Shown here piece after piece: positions 23,032 through 34,410 of a stretch of DNA of 64,000 bases. Each line of letters opens with the position of its first letter. Positions within the stretch are counted from its first letter, which is position 1. The stretch comes from Eucommia ulmoides. Lineage: Eukaryota; Streptophyta; Magnoliopsida; Garryales; Eucommiaceae. The DNA is taken from NCBI GenBank assembly GCA_016647705.1, contig CM028327.1, positions 43,898,017-43,962,016 on the forward strand. The letters are read 5' to 3'. The position numbers and the translations under genes are program-made. The notes beneath the pieces were generated by a model, which searched no databases, was not told the origin of the DNA, and saw only the letters and a program-made list of their open reading frames with translations.

Positions 23032-23760
23032 ACTGCTCTCTGCTCAACTGAGCCTAGATGATCACAAGGTCCGGTCGGGTAAATCAGGTAGCGAGATCAA
23101 CCTCCTGCGATGGACAGCAACTGGGCGGTCAACCCTCTAGAAATGTGTTGGAAACTCCGAGGGCTCACCCCTCAGCTCCCACCAACGAGGATAACTACCC
23201 TCAAGACCTGGCAGGATCGCCTACTCTGCCACCTTGGGCTATGGGATGGACCTCGGGAGTCATAGAGCCATCTCGGATGGATCCCCTTGAGCACCGGATG
23301 TGCGAGTTCAAGTCGTATGTACAGTTTCTCCTCACGTGCCTACTGCCAACCCCCGTCCAGGGGGGGGACCATCTCTCCAGACCGCAGGACCCGAGGAGTG
23401 ACCCCAAGATCACGACGCTCGTGTGGAATCTTTGAATGGGCTTGTGCCCGAGGGTCGCCCTCCACCTTGCCATACTGGGGATACCTGACTGGAGAGGGGC
23501 CCCCAGCCACGTCAAGACCCCGTTCTCCACGAAGACATGGTGCCAGGGATTGACTAGGGCTACCCTTGGGCTCAACTTCCCAGCCACGAGGTTAGGTCCG
23601 ACCTAAGGGCCCGTCGTGGGAAGGGCCAGGCGCCTACCCGCCACCCTCGCGCCACCACGGTGTCCGAACGGCGGCCAACTATGAGTATGCAACTTAAAGG
23701 TAGAGACGAGCAGCCCTCTATCCTACCAAAGATGGAGATGAGCACCCTCCAGCCTGTCTC

Positions 23761-24120
23761 CTCAACGGCATTCCGACCCCCTGAGTCGCATCCCGACTCT
23801 CGGCGTCGCAAGTGATTCTCCACGGTTACATTCCGACCCCCTGAGTCATATCCCAGCTCTCGGCGTCGCTAGTGATTCTCCACGATTACATTCCCACCCC
23901 CTGAGTCGCATCCCGACTCTCGGCGTCGCGAGTGATTCTCCACAGCTGCATTCCGATCCCCTGAGTCGTATCCCGGCTCTCGGCGTCGCGAGTGGTTCTC
24001 CACGGCTGCATTCTAACCCCCTGAGTTGTGTCCCAGTTCTCGGCGTCGCGAATGATTCTCCTCAACGGTATTCCGATCCCTTGAGTCGCGGATGATTCTC
24101 TGCCCAACATTCCGACTCTT
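23761..24120 (+). repeat. Tandem repeat, exact 60-bp period, about six copies
   Basis: Each unit carries CATTCCGACCCCCTGAGTC, then TCTCGGCGTCGC and GTGATTCTCCAC, repeating at 60-bp steps from 23761 and becoming irregular after 24090. It lies in the interior of the LARD-like element. Confidence 0.95.
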
Positions 24121-25820
24121 GGCGTCGCGAGTAACTCTCCACAAGCCTCAACCCGGCGCTCAGCGTCGAGGGTGACAACCAGACCCTCTCCAAAAGTCAA
24201 TAGTCTGTACCCAGGGACAGACCAAGGTCATCCACCAAGGGCGAGGCATTGATCGGGTCTGAGGGCCTGCAGCCAAGTACCTCTCCCTACTAGTCGACTA
24301 TAAGTCCGACGTTCTAAAAGGGAAGTTGCTCCTGCACGAACTAAATGAAGATAACCTGAAAGGGTTCTTGAATGAGCCTGACTACGGAGAACTCCCCGAT
24401 GACCTGCCACGGGGGTCCAACCACTGCGTTACGCCCCTGCGGACTGAGAGGACTAGGCACCCTGGGAAACCCTCCTCCTAAGTCCACGACACGATTTCCT
24501 TGCAATCAGCTCGTGTCCCAGACTTGGGGGCTAGTGGTCCATGACCCTAGGCAGAGACGAGAAATTTGTTTGGCAGAGACGGTAACAAATTTCAACAAAA
24601 TTTTTAAATTTTTACAACTCTGAAAACAAGACCAAACAGAAATCGACTTGGCAAAAAACATCAGGAGAAAGGAGTAGACTCTGAAGTACCATGTCTATGC
24701 CGCTCAAAAGCTTAAATGCTCACGCGTAGAAAAACATGAGTAAGCGAAAAAGTGTCTGCAAAATCCTAAGTCCTGAAAAAGCGATGGTCCGAGCTCAGTC
24801 CTCTCCACCCTCGTTGTGAAGGGCGTCCGTGCGAGGGGAAGTGGCGTCGATATTTCCTTCCTCAGCCCCCTCGTCAGCACTATCCTCCACGACATCCCTC
24901 TGCCTGGTGCCCTTGTACGTGGCCCCGTCTAGGGCATCAACCTCGATGTCCCATATCCAGAACCATCAAGTTTGATGGGCATTGCTCGGCCGTGCTACTC
25001 CTAGACGGCATGGTCTAAATAGTAACAGGGACCTTTCTGTCGATCTACTCCAAGTCGGTAGGGTCCAGATAGCGACAGGCACCGCCCTGTCGTGCTACTC
25101 TTAGCCGTCAGGGTCCAGGGGACGACCTTCTTCAAGAACATCATCCAAGAGTGCCGTCCAAAAATTTCGCCACATCACCTCGGGCCAGCGTCATCTTATC
25201 CTGCCCCCCTGCCCTGCCGTGCTACCTTAGGCTGGCGGGGTGCAAATAGTGACCTTCTCCAAATGTATGGGCCACAGGTCCGAGCGAGCAGCACCCTGGT
25301 GTACTCAATGCTCCCTCCCCGCAGGCCTCACCGGTCGAGAAAGTCACAGCGAAAAATGTTATGCGTCAGAGTAGTGAAAAAGACTAAAGGGTGCAAGGTG
25401 CAAGGTGAACCAAGGCTACAAGAATTCCAAAAAAAATTGTAAGTTTTTAAAACGTGCTTTGCTCTCCCCTCCCTCCTCCCCCCTCTATGCTACTCCCCTC
25501 GCACACATCAAAAAAAAAAAAAAAAAGATATTAAGGGGGGTGAGGGCATCGCCCTCCCCCCATTCAAAAAAAAAAAAAAAGATGTAAAGTGGGAAGGGGC
25601 AAGCCCCCTTGGGACTACGCCCCACTTTGGGGGCGCTGTCCCTAGCGCCCATAGTGGGCACTGGTCAGCCCGACTGGGCCGTCGCCTACTGCACGGAGGC
25701 GGTCGGCAAGTTCCCGGCTACTCGTCGCATGGCCGTCACCCTGTGGTTCACCTTTATTTTTTCCACGCTAAGCGCCGATCCGTGCTCAGGGCTTGTTCAC
25801 GGTGAACGTGTGTCGCCCTG

Positions 25821-26170
25821 AAATTCGAAAAAATTCAGGGTCGCCCTGCCATGCTACCTGACCCTGGACTCCGGCGATATGAAAGCATATTTAAAATTAG
25901 CTCCTCTAAAAAAGTTCAACTCTTGAAAAATCGTCACCGTGAAATCTAAAAAATTCGGGGTCGCCCTGCCATGCTACCTGACCCCGGACCCCGACGGCAT
26001 GGGAGCGTATTTCAAATTAACTCCTCTAAAAAGGTTGAACTCTTGAAAAATTGTCGCCGTGAAATCGAAAAAATTCGGGGTCGTCCTGTCGTGCTACCTA
26101 ACCCCGGACCCCGACCATATGAAGACCTATTTCGAATAAGCTCCTCAAGAAACAACTAACTCTTGAAAAA
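25821..26170 (+). repeat. Tandem repeat, exact 120-bp period, three copies
   Basis: Units start at about 25821, 25941 and 26061. All share AAAAAATTC(A/G)GGGTCG, TGCTACCT and AGCTCCTC or AACTCCTC. Located just before the right LTR of the LARD-like element. The 120-bp period is twice the 60-bp period of the first array, though the sequences differ. Confidence 0.92.
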
Positions 26171-27239
26171 ATGTCGATCGGAGTTGTTTCTCGCGCTTCA
26201 AAGTCTCCGGGATGCCCATTTCAACCAGGAATTGATATCCCTAACCGTCTTGCTTCCCTCACCACACAGGGCTAAGGGGGCAACTGATGGGGGTATTTTT
26301 GGGCACCTCTGAGTCAGCACTTGGGACCCGACTACGTGTCAACCCTCGCAATGACAGGGACGTATTCCGGAATCCACATCGTCACGCTAGAGCATACACC
26401 GACTACGGCTCCTCCCTGGAATCCCATTTGCACCTAGGGAGAAGCAAGGAGCCCCGCAGGGACGTGCCACTCTGAGCTCTGCGCCGTGCCCTCAACGATC
26501 AGTTTCAGGGACTTAGTCGTTCACCTTGACCGTCTCCCCTTTTCACCTTGTTTCTTCTCCAAGGTTCCACGAATCTCCGCTCTCCTCCACCAGCTCACCG
26601 CCACAGGCCTGCAGGCTTTGCCAAATGGGCCCGAAAAGTCCAAGCCCAACGATTATCTCCTAAACGTCCCAGATTATCGGCTAAACACAGGATTTCGATT
26701 AACTAACCGTGTTTAGACCCGACTAATCATCTCTAACTCCTATATATCGGGGGCTATGCAAGTCCGAGGTACGCTTGAATACACTTATATTACGCGCGAG
26801 TTCATTTGTTTACCTGCTATATTCTGTACCTTTTCTCTCTGAGCGCTGATTACCACGCTAGAGGGGCTTCACCGGGACAAATCCCGGTCTGAGCCTTCTG
26901 CAGGTACACTTTTTGAGAAGCAGGACTCTGGGCACAGAAGGTCAGTCCTCCCAGGACCCAACATAGCTCACGCGAGAACTTTTCAACCGACGACTCCACC
27001 TCAGTAAGATGATTCACCTGTCATCCGACTGGACCATACTAGAGGTGTGTACCAATTTTATGCACCAACAAAACTAAAAATGAAGAGTTCATTAAATTGT
27101 GGAGCAGAACATATGTAATCGAATCAACATTGTGAACGTTTTCAATGTAAAAAAAAAAAAACAATAAAATCATGTTTTAATGTAAAATTCACGCTCTTTA
27201 TTTTGATATACATATTATATATTTTTTTTTTTTAAAATA

Positions 27240-27720
27240 TATAGTCTTCTGATTGTGCACACAGTTTCAAAATTATATTATGATTTATGACATTCACATT
27301 CTCTCTCTCATTATAACTTGATGCAACGTTAAATTTTAGATGCACTATGAACATTCACATTTTATTTGTTATTTTTAACATTTAATATATAATGGTTGCA
27401 ATGATTATTGTGAACTACTGTGAATGTTCACAATGCATATGTGAACATTCACATTCCCTTTTTATATTTTACTGAAACGTAATTTTAATATGCACTATCA
27501 CATTTGGAATATTGTCAAGTTTTTGTATGTGTAAATGAATTTCTATTTTAATTGTAAATATTCACACTGTTGTGTATTGTTCTGAATGTTCTCACTATTT
27601 TAAAATAACTCATACTTCACCAGATTTAATTGGACACTTACTGTAAACATTCACACTGTTTTTATACTGTTGTGAATGTTCACTCTATTTCGGAAACAAC
27701 AGTAATTCCATATAATGAAA
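27240..27720. repeat. Cluster of GTGAACATTCAC / GTGAATGTTCAC palindromes
   Basis: The near-palindrome GTGAA(C/T)(A/G)TTCAC and partial forms occur about ten times in both orientations, for example CTGTGAATGTTCACAATG near 27420. It resembles the remains of a small hairpin-rich transposon. No target duplication was identified. Confidence 0.6.
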
Positions 27721-28059
27721 AAAAAAGGACAAAATTCAAAAAAAAATGGGGGAAAAAAATTGTTCAGATATCACAGAAGAAAAAAAAAAAAAAAATCAAT
27801 GCCATCAGACCTATTTTGTACACATTCTTTTCAGAAAAATTCAAAAGAAGTGTGAGAAAAACAAATAAAAAAATATTCACTCTATTAACTTATTGTTATT
27901 TTTTTCTATTAACCTTTTGCTGGTGTTTTTTGGATTTGTTAGTGGGCATCCATCATCATAATTTTAACAGGGGTTTATGTGATAATTCTCTTATTTTAAT
28001 CTTAACTATTAAAAAATTTATAGGCTATTGTAATTTGTATTTTAGTATCACGTATTAAA

Positions 28060-29385
28060 AAAAAAAAAAAGACAGAAGATCCAATACACGCGATACACCC
28101 TCGTGTTACATGTATCTAACTTGTAGGTAAAATATTTATTAGATATAACAAATATTAAACAAGTACGTGTAATATAATTACATGTAATTTGTAACATGTT
28201 AATAATATTGTACAGATACATGTAACTAATTATACATGCATGAGCACATGCGGAACTAATACGCAAACAAAAATTAATTTAAGAGATTAAATCAAAAATT
28301 ATGTTTTAAGTGATTACAAATTACATCCGCTATTTTGGACTAATTACCAATTATTCCTAATTTAAAATCATTCGTCCTCTTTGATACACAATAATGGTGG
28401 TAGAAAAGATAAATTGAATTGTTCATGCCAATCCACCAGCCATATTATGAGTCCAATGGTGTAATTACTATTTTACCTAACCAAAATTAAAAATTTTAAC
28501 TCTAACCAAGAGCCATCACTCTAACTATTTTACCTAATAGCCATTTACACCAAAAATTGACGAGTGGGTGACTTTTCTAGTGCGGACAAAGAAAGCGCGA
28601 AAGTCCTAAGACGTTAGCGCGCATTTAGCCTGCACAACCTACCTTAAGAGCCAGTTCTACCTAAGGTACAGGGATTAGCTAAAAATTAGTAGGAACATTT
28701 AACTACAAATTTACTTATTCAACATTAATATTATCTACTCCAACCCACTAGATAAATCACTAGCATATCACGACTCTTGTCTCTCCTCTTCTATTGTCAT
28801 TCATCTCTCTCCTCAAATCGATGGCTTGACAAAGGGCCATTTGTAAGGGCTTGATTTTACTAATAGATAAATGAAATTAACCAAATAATAATTTATCATA
28901 AATTTGTATCAATAATCTCTTTTAACGAATGATTTTTTATTTGAAAAAAACTATTACATTGTTCTTAAAATAATTTAATTTATAATTTCTTATTCTTGTT
29001 ATTAATAAGAATGAAGAGTTTTTTTGGTGAATTCACAAAATTAAAATTTTGGCATATGGAGTCTACACGCTACAATAATTTTTCAGAAATACAAAATTAT
29101 TGTCAAAAGTCCAAAAATCATTGTACACCATAAAATTATTGTAATTTTTAGGAAAAATTACCGTTTACTCCCAAAAAAACTTATTGTTGACCGTTTAAAC
29201 CCATCCGCCTTATCTTGCACCGAAAACTCCCATTGTCGGCCTTTTCTTGCACCGATTAGTCCCTTTTCAAAAACATCCAGTGATGAGATTACTGAAATAT
29301 CCCTCCCGCCGTTGCTGTTGATCCTGATGTCGAAGGAGAACTCGATCGGCGATGGCGATGGCGATGGCGATGACGATGGCGATGG
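28060..29385. other. Gene-free AT-rich DNA with a dispersed repeat
   Basis: No gene is supported. The part 28850-29165 is homologous to 33380-33715 (shared: AATAATCTCTTTTAAC, CTATTACATTGTTCTT, GTCCAAAA(A/G)TCATT), so it is a dispersed repeat of unknown family. A short (GATGGC)n-like run lies at 29349-29386. Confidence 0.6.
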
Positions 29386-29745
29386 CTAGTACAGAGGAAG
29401 CAACATACCAGAGACGAAATCTTCGATCCTCTCAATTAACTTTCCGGCGAACGTCCCTCTTTTCGGAATCATTAATCTGAAGACAAATTCCCCAAAAACT
29501 GAATGTATTCCAATCAGATCTATTATGAATCCGGCTACCATTACGCTCAAGTAAATGAACGGCTTGTGGTTTTTTTCGTTTTCCGGCAATAAACGTCGGG
29601 AGATCCAGTTCATCGCTAGCCGTATTACGAAGATCATGAACGCCACGAACAGGAGGCCTGAACAGAGGACTAGCGTCTTTAAACGGAATGTGAGAAGATC
29701 AAAACGAAACAGATCTCGATCGAAAAAATAGAAATTTAAACAATC
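29386..29745 (-). pseudogene. Cation/H+ antiporter (CHX) fragment
   Basis: A minus-strand frame reads LVLCSGLLFVAFMIFVIR, then NHKPFIYLSVMVAGFIIDLI, then HSVFGEFVFRLMIPK and LIERIEDFVSGMLLPLY. This matches the membrane domain of plant CHX (CPA2 family) monovalent cation/proton exchangers, roughly transmembrane helices 7-10. In the intact family the FVFGLMIPKEG motif is followed by FASSGLKT; here the frame stops after LLPLY and runs into a GATGGC repeat. No start, pore-forming remainder or C-terminal domain is present, so it is a short pseudogene, perhaps carried here by a transposon. The surrounding 29.2-29.9 kb has no other gene signal. Confidence 0.8.
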
Positions 29746-29927
29746 TGACCTTTGCTTTCCCTAGACTGAGGCATTTTCCTTTCCAGAATTTTGAGATCGA
29801 AACTCGAGACGAAAAAGCACGCGTGAGAGAAAAGGCTGTGTTTCTATTGTTTGTGTGTGACAGCTAGGAAGATATTTTCTTAATGGTTTTAACTATTTAT
29901 ACATTGCACCTTATAATTTACAATTTA

Positions 29928-30312
29928 TTACAGAGAACAGTTGATGTTATATTCAACATCCACATGTGTTGAATATAATATCATATGATTTTTAACCATT
30001 GATACATAAAACAAGAGAACAACTGATGTTGCATTCAATATCCACAGGTGTTGAATGTAACATCCACACATAATACGATTCATAAAAACATAGAGATCAA
30101 TTGATGTTACATTCAATATCCACAGGTGTTAAATGTAATATCATATGGATTTTACTTTGCATACATAAAACATGAGAACAATTAATGTTACATTCAACAT
30201 CCATATAAACATCATGTGAATTTTACTCTGCATACATAAAACAAGAGAACAATTGATGTTACATTCAACATCCACAAATGTTGAATGTAACATCTACACA
30301 TAATACGATACA
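29928..30312. repeat. Tandem array of a palindromic unit (period about 85-95 bp, about five copies)
   Basis: Each copy contains GATGTTACATTCAACATCC followed after a few bases by its complement GTTGAATGTAACATC, then ACATAAAACAAGAGAACAA. Single-stranded copies would form a chain of hairpins. An A-tract of about 30 bases follows at 30341-30370. Confidence 0.85.
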
Positions 30313-30341
30313 TACGTCCAAAAAATATGATTAACATATCG

Positions 30342-30372
<31 letters not shown>

Positions 30373-30729
30373 ATTTTACTGATTGATACAGTGTAAAAAT
30401 ATTAATTTTACAACATCAACAACTACGAAAAAATTCACGTGTTGTGATATTAGCATTAAAAGTTACATATGAGGGGTATTTTGATCTAGAAAAAGACAAA
30501 ATGAGCTAATGGTGAAAAAAAAAAAGGTAATATTCGTTGCAAGCGTGCGTCTTGTCCTATTGTTAAAATTGAAATCTTCAAAAGTTAGAGTGATGACTCA
30601 GATCATACCCAACTTTTAAAAAAAAATTGCCCCCAACGGACCATTGAGCACAAAGTTATGTCCATCCAAACATTGAAGAGCAATATAATGTTTTTGAAAC
30701 GTTGAAGAGCAATAAAATATTGTGACAAT

Positions 30730-31270
30730 AACCATTATTTAAAAATTATTCACTAATCTGTTTTTGGTATTCTCGATTTTATTATTTAACGTTATGAATG
30801 TAGTTTGTACACAAAAAAAATCAAGTTCATTTCTGTTACGGATAGGCGACCATTTTTTGTCAACTAAGTTTTCAAAAAAAATTGCATCGTAATCAAAACA
30901 ACTCATCCAACCAACTTTGACGATTATTTAAAAATTATTCATTAGTCCGTTTTTAGTGTTCTAGATTTTGTTACGTAGTATTATGAGCATAATTTATATA
31001 CAAAAAAATTGATTCATTTCTGTTACGAACATGCAATCTTTTGTTAATTTCAAATTGCCGAAAAAATTCTTCCGTTATCGAAACAGCTCATCTGGTCAAC
31101 TTTGGCGATTTTTTAAAATTCATCCATTTGTCCGTTTTTAGTGTTGTAAAAAGCATTATAGAGTGTTTTGAACGTAATTTATGCAAAAAAAAATAAAAAT
31201 AGATTTATTTAAAATATCAATAGACCACTGTTAATCAACTCAAAGTTGTCAAAAATTTTAAAAATTTATT
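30730..31270 (+). repeat. Tandem repeat of about 190 bp, nearly three copies
   Basis: Recurring landmarks are AAAAATTATTCA(C/T)TA, GTCCGTTTTTAGTGTT, GATTCATTTCTGTTACG and CAACTTTG(A/G)CGATT, at about 190-bp spacing. The third copy is incomplete. Family not recognised. Confidence 0.8.
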
Positions 31271-31289
31271 GGGTCAAAACATACATAAA

Positions 31290-31440
31290 TAAAATAAATA
31301 AATAAAATTTGATCCCGGCCATCACAAGGCCGGGATCAAAAAAAGTAAAAAAAAAAAAAAATATCAACAATTTAATCCCGGTGTTCAAAACGCAGAAATG
31401 CATTCACTCGATAAATAAGTTAAAATCTCAACTTATTCAG
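31290..31440. mobile_element. Short relative of the foldback element at 15614-17310
   Basis: The hairpin GATCCCGGCCATCACAAGG with its complement (31313-31339), a second partial palindrome AATCCCGGTGTTCAAAACGC, and GATAAATAAGTTAAA at the edge match the style of the foldback arms (TCCCGGCGTTCACAACACCG, ATAAATAAGTTTAAA). Probably a fragment of the same family. Confidence 0.5.
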
Positions 31441-31489
31441 TAATTTTGTTTTTTTAAAATATTTATTACATAAACAACTCTGGTCTAGC

Positions 31490-32420
31490 CCCCTCCCTCT
31501 CTCTCTAAATTCACTCTTCTCAGCCGTCCCATCGCGCTCTCTCCTCCTCAGCTGCCCCCTACCGCCGCAGACATCACCAACGTAAGCCTAGATCTGAAAC
31601 TCATGCAAGCCCACCGACGATCGCCGCCATTCGCACACTGCTTTCAGCGACGAACAACGCCAACGAACGCCGACGACCACCCTCCAAATCATCGTTATTC
31701 CGCGAGTCTCAATCGACGCCATGCCGAATCGAATTGAATCGGACTCAAATCAAACAAACCCAGAAAAATACTATTCATCATCTCCTTCCTAAACCCAAAT
31801 GATGGTTAGTGGCTACCACCTCCCTCCACACAACATCGACGGCCACCACAACACCGACATCCACCACATCACTGATGAACGGCCACCAACGTCACCTTCC
31901 TGCTCACTGCTGCTCCACCGTCGTGGCGGTGGTGAGTTTTAGAGAGAGAGTAGAGAGAGCTTGTATGAGCGGCGGTGGTGGTGGTTTGTTGGTTCGACGG
32001 TCCGCGGTGAAGGAGATGGTAGATTTGGGTGGTGATGTTCATCGGTGGATCGACGGTGGGGTGGAGGCAGGGACACGAGCCAAGTGGATATGGGAAGGGG
32101 GTTCGGAAAAAAAATATATAAATATATATTTTACCCTTAAGTTCAAAATAATTTACAAATAGATCTCATTAAATGAGTTAATAGTAAAATAACAAAATTA
32201 CCCTTATTGTGTATCATGAAATGACCAAATTACCCTTACTTTAACGTTGACCGTTAAAGTTGACCTAACAAAATTCTGAAATAGATCCAAATTGAAACGA
32301 AAATCAAATGTGAGGTAATCAATGTGTCAAAGTCTAAATACAGGGATCCAATTGAACATCGACTTTATTTGTCAGAGAACAAAAGTATCATTATCCCTTA
32401 AAAAAGTTGAACTCGTAAAA
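31490..32420. other. GC-rich then AT-rich sequence, unclassified
   Basis: 31490-32060 is rich in CT, CCACC and GGTGGTGG tracts and looks like captured exon or LTR material. The open frame at 31809-32162 is low-complexity (Thr-rich, then Gly-rich) with no known motif and is not accepted as a gene. 32130-32400 is AT-rich with CGTTGACCGTTAAAG repeats. Confidence 0.4.
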
Positions 32421-32800
32421 ATTTAATATCCTTTTGGGTAGATATAAACTAATTTATTCATAAATTCTAAGTGTGAACATGTCTTTTGCTTTGTGCTCAC
32501 TTCATAAAAAAGAAAAGCGGACATGGGAACCATTGGTCACATCTAAAAATAAAAATAAAAAATATATATACATTTAAATTATATAACCAGGGTTGTCAGC
32601 CCTAGTTTTTTTTGGATTTTTTTAAATGGTGGTAAAGCCGGGAGTATTACTATAATTTTTTGTAATTACCCCAACACAATCCATTTTTCAGTAAACAATA
32701 AATAAAAACTTAATTTTTTGATGAATAACTCCACTTTTATAGGAACCAGTAATGCAGTGGAAATGAAAATACATGGATATATTACTCATGGCCGAGATAA

Positions 32801-32895
32801 ATGAAGAGGCCCTCTTTGGAGGCCCTTAGTTTTTTTTGTGACTCCCTATTAAATAAATGAAGAGACCCACTTTGGAGACCCTTAGTTATTTATAT
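32801..32895 (+). repeat. Small tandem duplication (about 57 bp)
   Basis: AAATGAAGAGGCCCTCTTTG and AAATGAAGAGACCCACTTTG, each followed by GGAG(G/A)CCCTTAGTT, occur in succession. The rest of 32420-33380 is AT-rich with no gene seen. Confidence 0.8.
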
Positions 32896-33379
32896 ACGAT
32901 ATAAATTAATTAAATTAAAATTGATAGACTTATAAAAATTAATAAAATTAATCTTAATATATGATTATTTATTTTTCATTTTATAGTATATTAATAATAA
33001 AAGTTAATTTATAAAAATATTATTTTACTTTTATGATTATTTATGTAATTTTAAAAGTATATTTGATATTTGTAAAACGTCATGACTCACCAAAACTATG
33101 CATCTACTCCAAGATATGATTAACAAAATAACCAAATAATATTTATATATTTTATGCTTCAATATTAATAATTTATCATATTTATCATAATTTTTCTTAC
33201 GCTTGCACAATTCGCGGATCTAAAACTAATATAATTAAATTCAACTGACGTATAAAGTAAGATGGTGAAATTTGTATGCATTTTTTTTTCTTCCTAAATA
33301 TTTTATCAACTCGTCTCAACCATCTATTTTTCTTTAATCAATCCAAACCAATATCAAAAAGACATTTTAAAGAACCTAT

Positions 33380-33528
33380 CCTGATTTAATAAAAGATAAA
33401 TCAAATTTAACCAAATATCAATTTATCTTAAATTTGTATTAATAATCTCTTTTAACAAATGAGTTCTTAATGGAAAAACTATTACATTGTTCTTTAAATA
33501 ATTTATTTATAATTTCTTATTCTTATCT

Positions 33529-33564
<36 letters not shown>

Positions 33565-33715
33565 GGTATTTTTAGTTAATGATCCACAAAATTTAAATTT
33601 TAATTCATGTTGTACACGAGCTACAGTAGTTTTTTCATAAATCTAAACTAATTATCAAAAGTCCAAAAGTCATTCTACGCAACAAAAGTTGCCACAATTT
33701 TTTACTTGATAAAAC
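33380..33715 (+). repeat. Dispersed repeat, second copy (see 28850-29165), with (AAT)n
   Basis: Homologous to 28850-29165 in the same orientation, with an expanded (AAT)n run at 33530-33561 that the other copy lacks. Confidence 0.7.
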
Positions 33716-33813
33716 TTTTATTCATTCCAGTAACACTTTGAACTTCTAAAAAAATTATTGTAGCACGCCCTCCCCCCCAAAAAAAATAAAAAACTAGCAC
33801 ATATTCTATTTTG

Positions 33814-34410
33814 TTCCCATGAATTTATTCGAAAATCTGGGAACAAAACATAAATGGCATTTCTGGGAACAAAAACAGAAACTTAAAAAAAAATAAAAAC
33901 ACTAAACAAAGAGGCCATAAACAAATATCACATGCAACAACAGAGCCAAAAGGAGTTTTAGCATATTTAATACGCATATTTATATATATTGGCATATAGA
34001 CGGAGATTATATGAAAAGAGAAATAAAGGAAGGGGTAGAAGAACCCGTTTGGGAGCAGGATAAGCAAAATTCAAACCACGGTTAGAATCGCGCCCCATCC
34101 GAAGCTGGCTACCTACTTCCGATTGGGATCGGTTGAAACTTCAATCCCGGGAGGGATAAAAACGACGTCATCCCACTTTGACGTTGAACTTTCCTGTATA
34201 AGGTGGGGTTTAGTTAGCGTTTCTGTTTTCATATTTCTGTTTATGTTCCAAAAAACAAAAACTGGGAACAGAAACGGTAATATAGGCACAAAGAATCTCA
34301 TTATGTTATGCTCAAAGTTTTTTAGAACAAATATCTAGGAACGAAACATAATTTTTCCAAGTTTTCTGGGAACAGAAACAGAAATATAAGAAGAAACACT
34401 GTTCCCCTTT
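33814..34410. repeat. Fragments of GGAACAGAAACAG-type small transposons at the 3' end of TIC22L
   Basis: 33814-33920 (downstream of the stop) and 34204-34410 (last intron) contain paired GGAACA(G/A)AAACAG and CTGTTT(C/T)TGTTCC motifs with short inverted repeats such as AGTTAGCGTTTCTG. They are incomplete relatives of MITE family A. Confidence 0.5.

Larger units (their letters stand above)
19367..27070 (+). mobile_element. Non-autonomous LTR retrotransposon (LARD-like), fossil
   Basis: Two matching LTRs, 19367-20166 and 26285-27070, begin TGATGAGGGTATTTTTGGGC / TGATGGGGGTATTTTTGGGC. The left LTR is followed by TTTGGCACCGTCTGTGGGAA, a primer-binding-site type common in plant Gypsy (Tat-like) elements. 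A purine-rich AAGGGGGCAAC precedes the right LTR. Flanks AAATT (19362-19366) and AAACT (27071-27075) are a near 5-bp target duplication. The interior without the nested solo LTR is about 3.3 kb. It has a short gag-like start near 23058 (MITRSG) but no recognisable protease, reverse transcriptase or integrase, and two periodic repeat arrays. By eye the LTRs differ at about 5-6% of positions, suggesting an age of very roughly 2 million years at common plant rates. It is not able to move by itself. Confidence 0.88.

Noticed and set aside
23761-26170. Regular repeats as a CRISPR-like array
   Set aside because: This is plant nuclear DNA, units are directly adjacent without unique spacers, and they lie inside an LTR element.
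31809-32162. A small gene with a Thr-rich then Gly-rich product
   Set aside because: Low complexity, no recognised domain, no exon partners; lies in unclassified repeat-like DNA.
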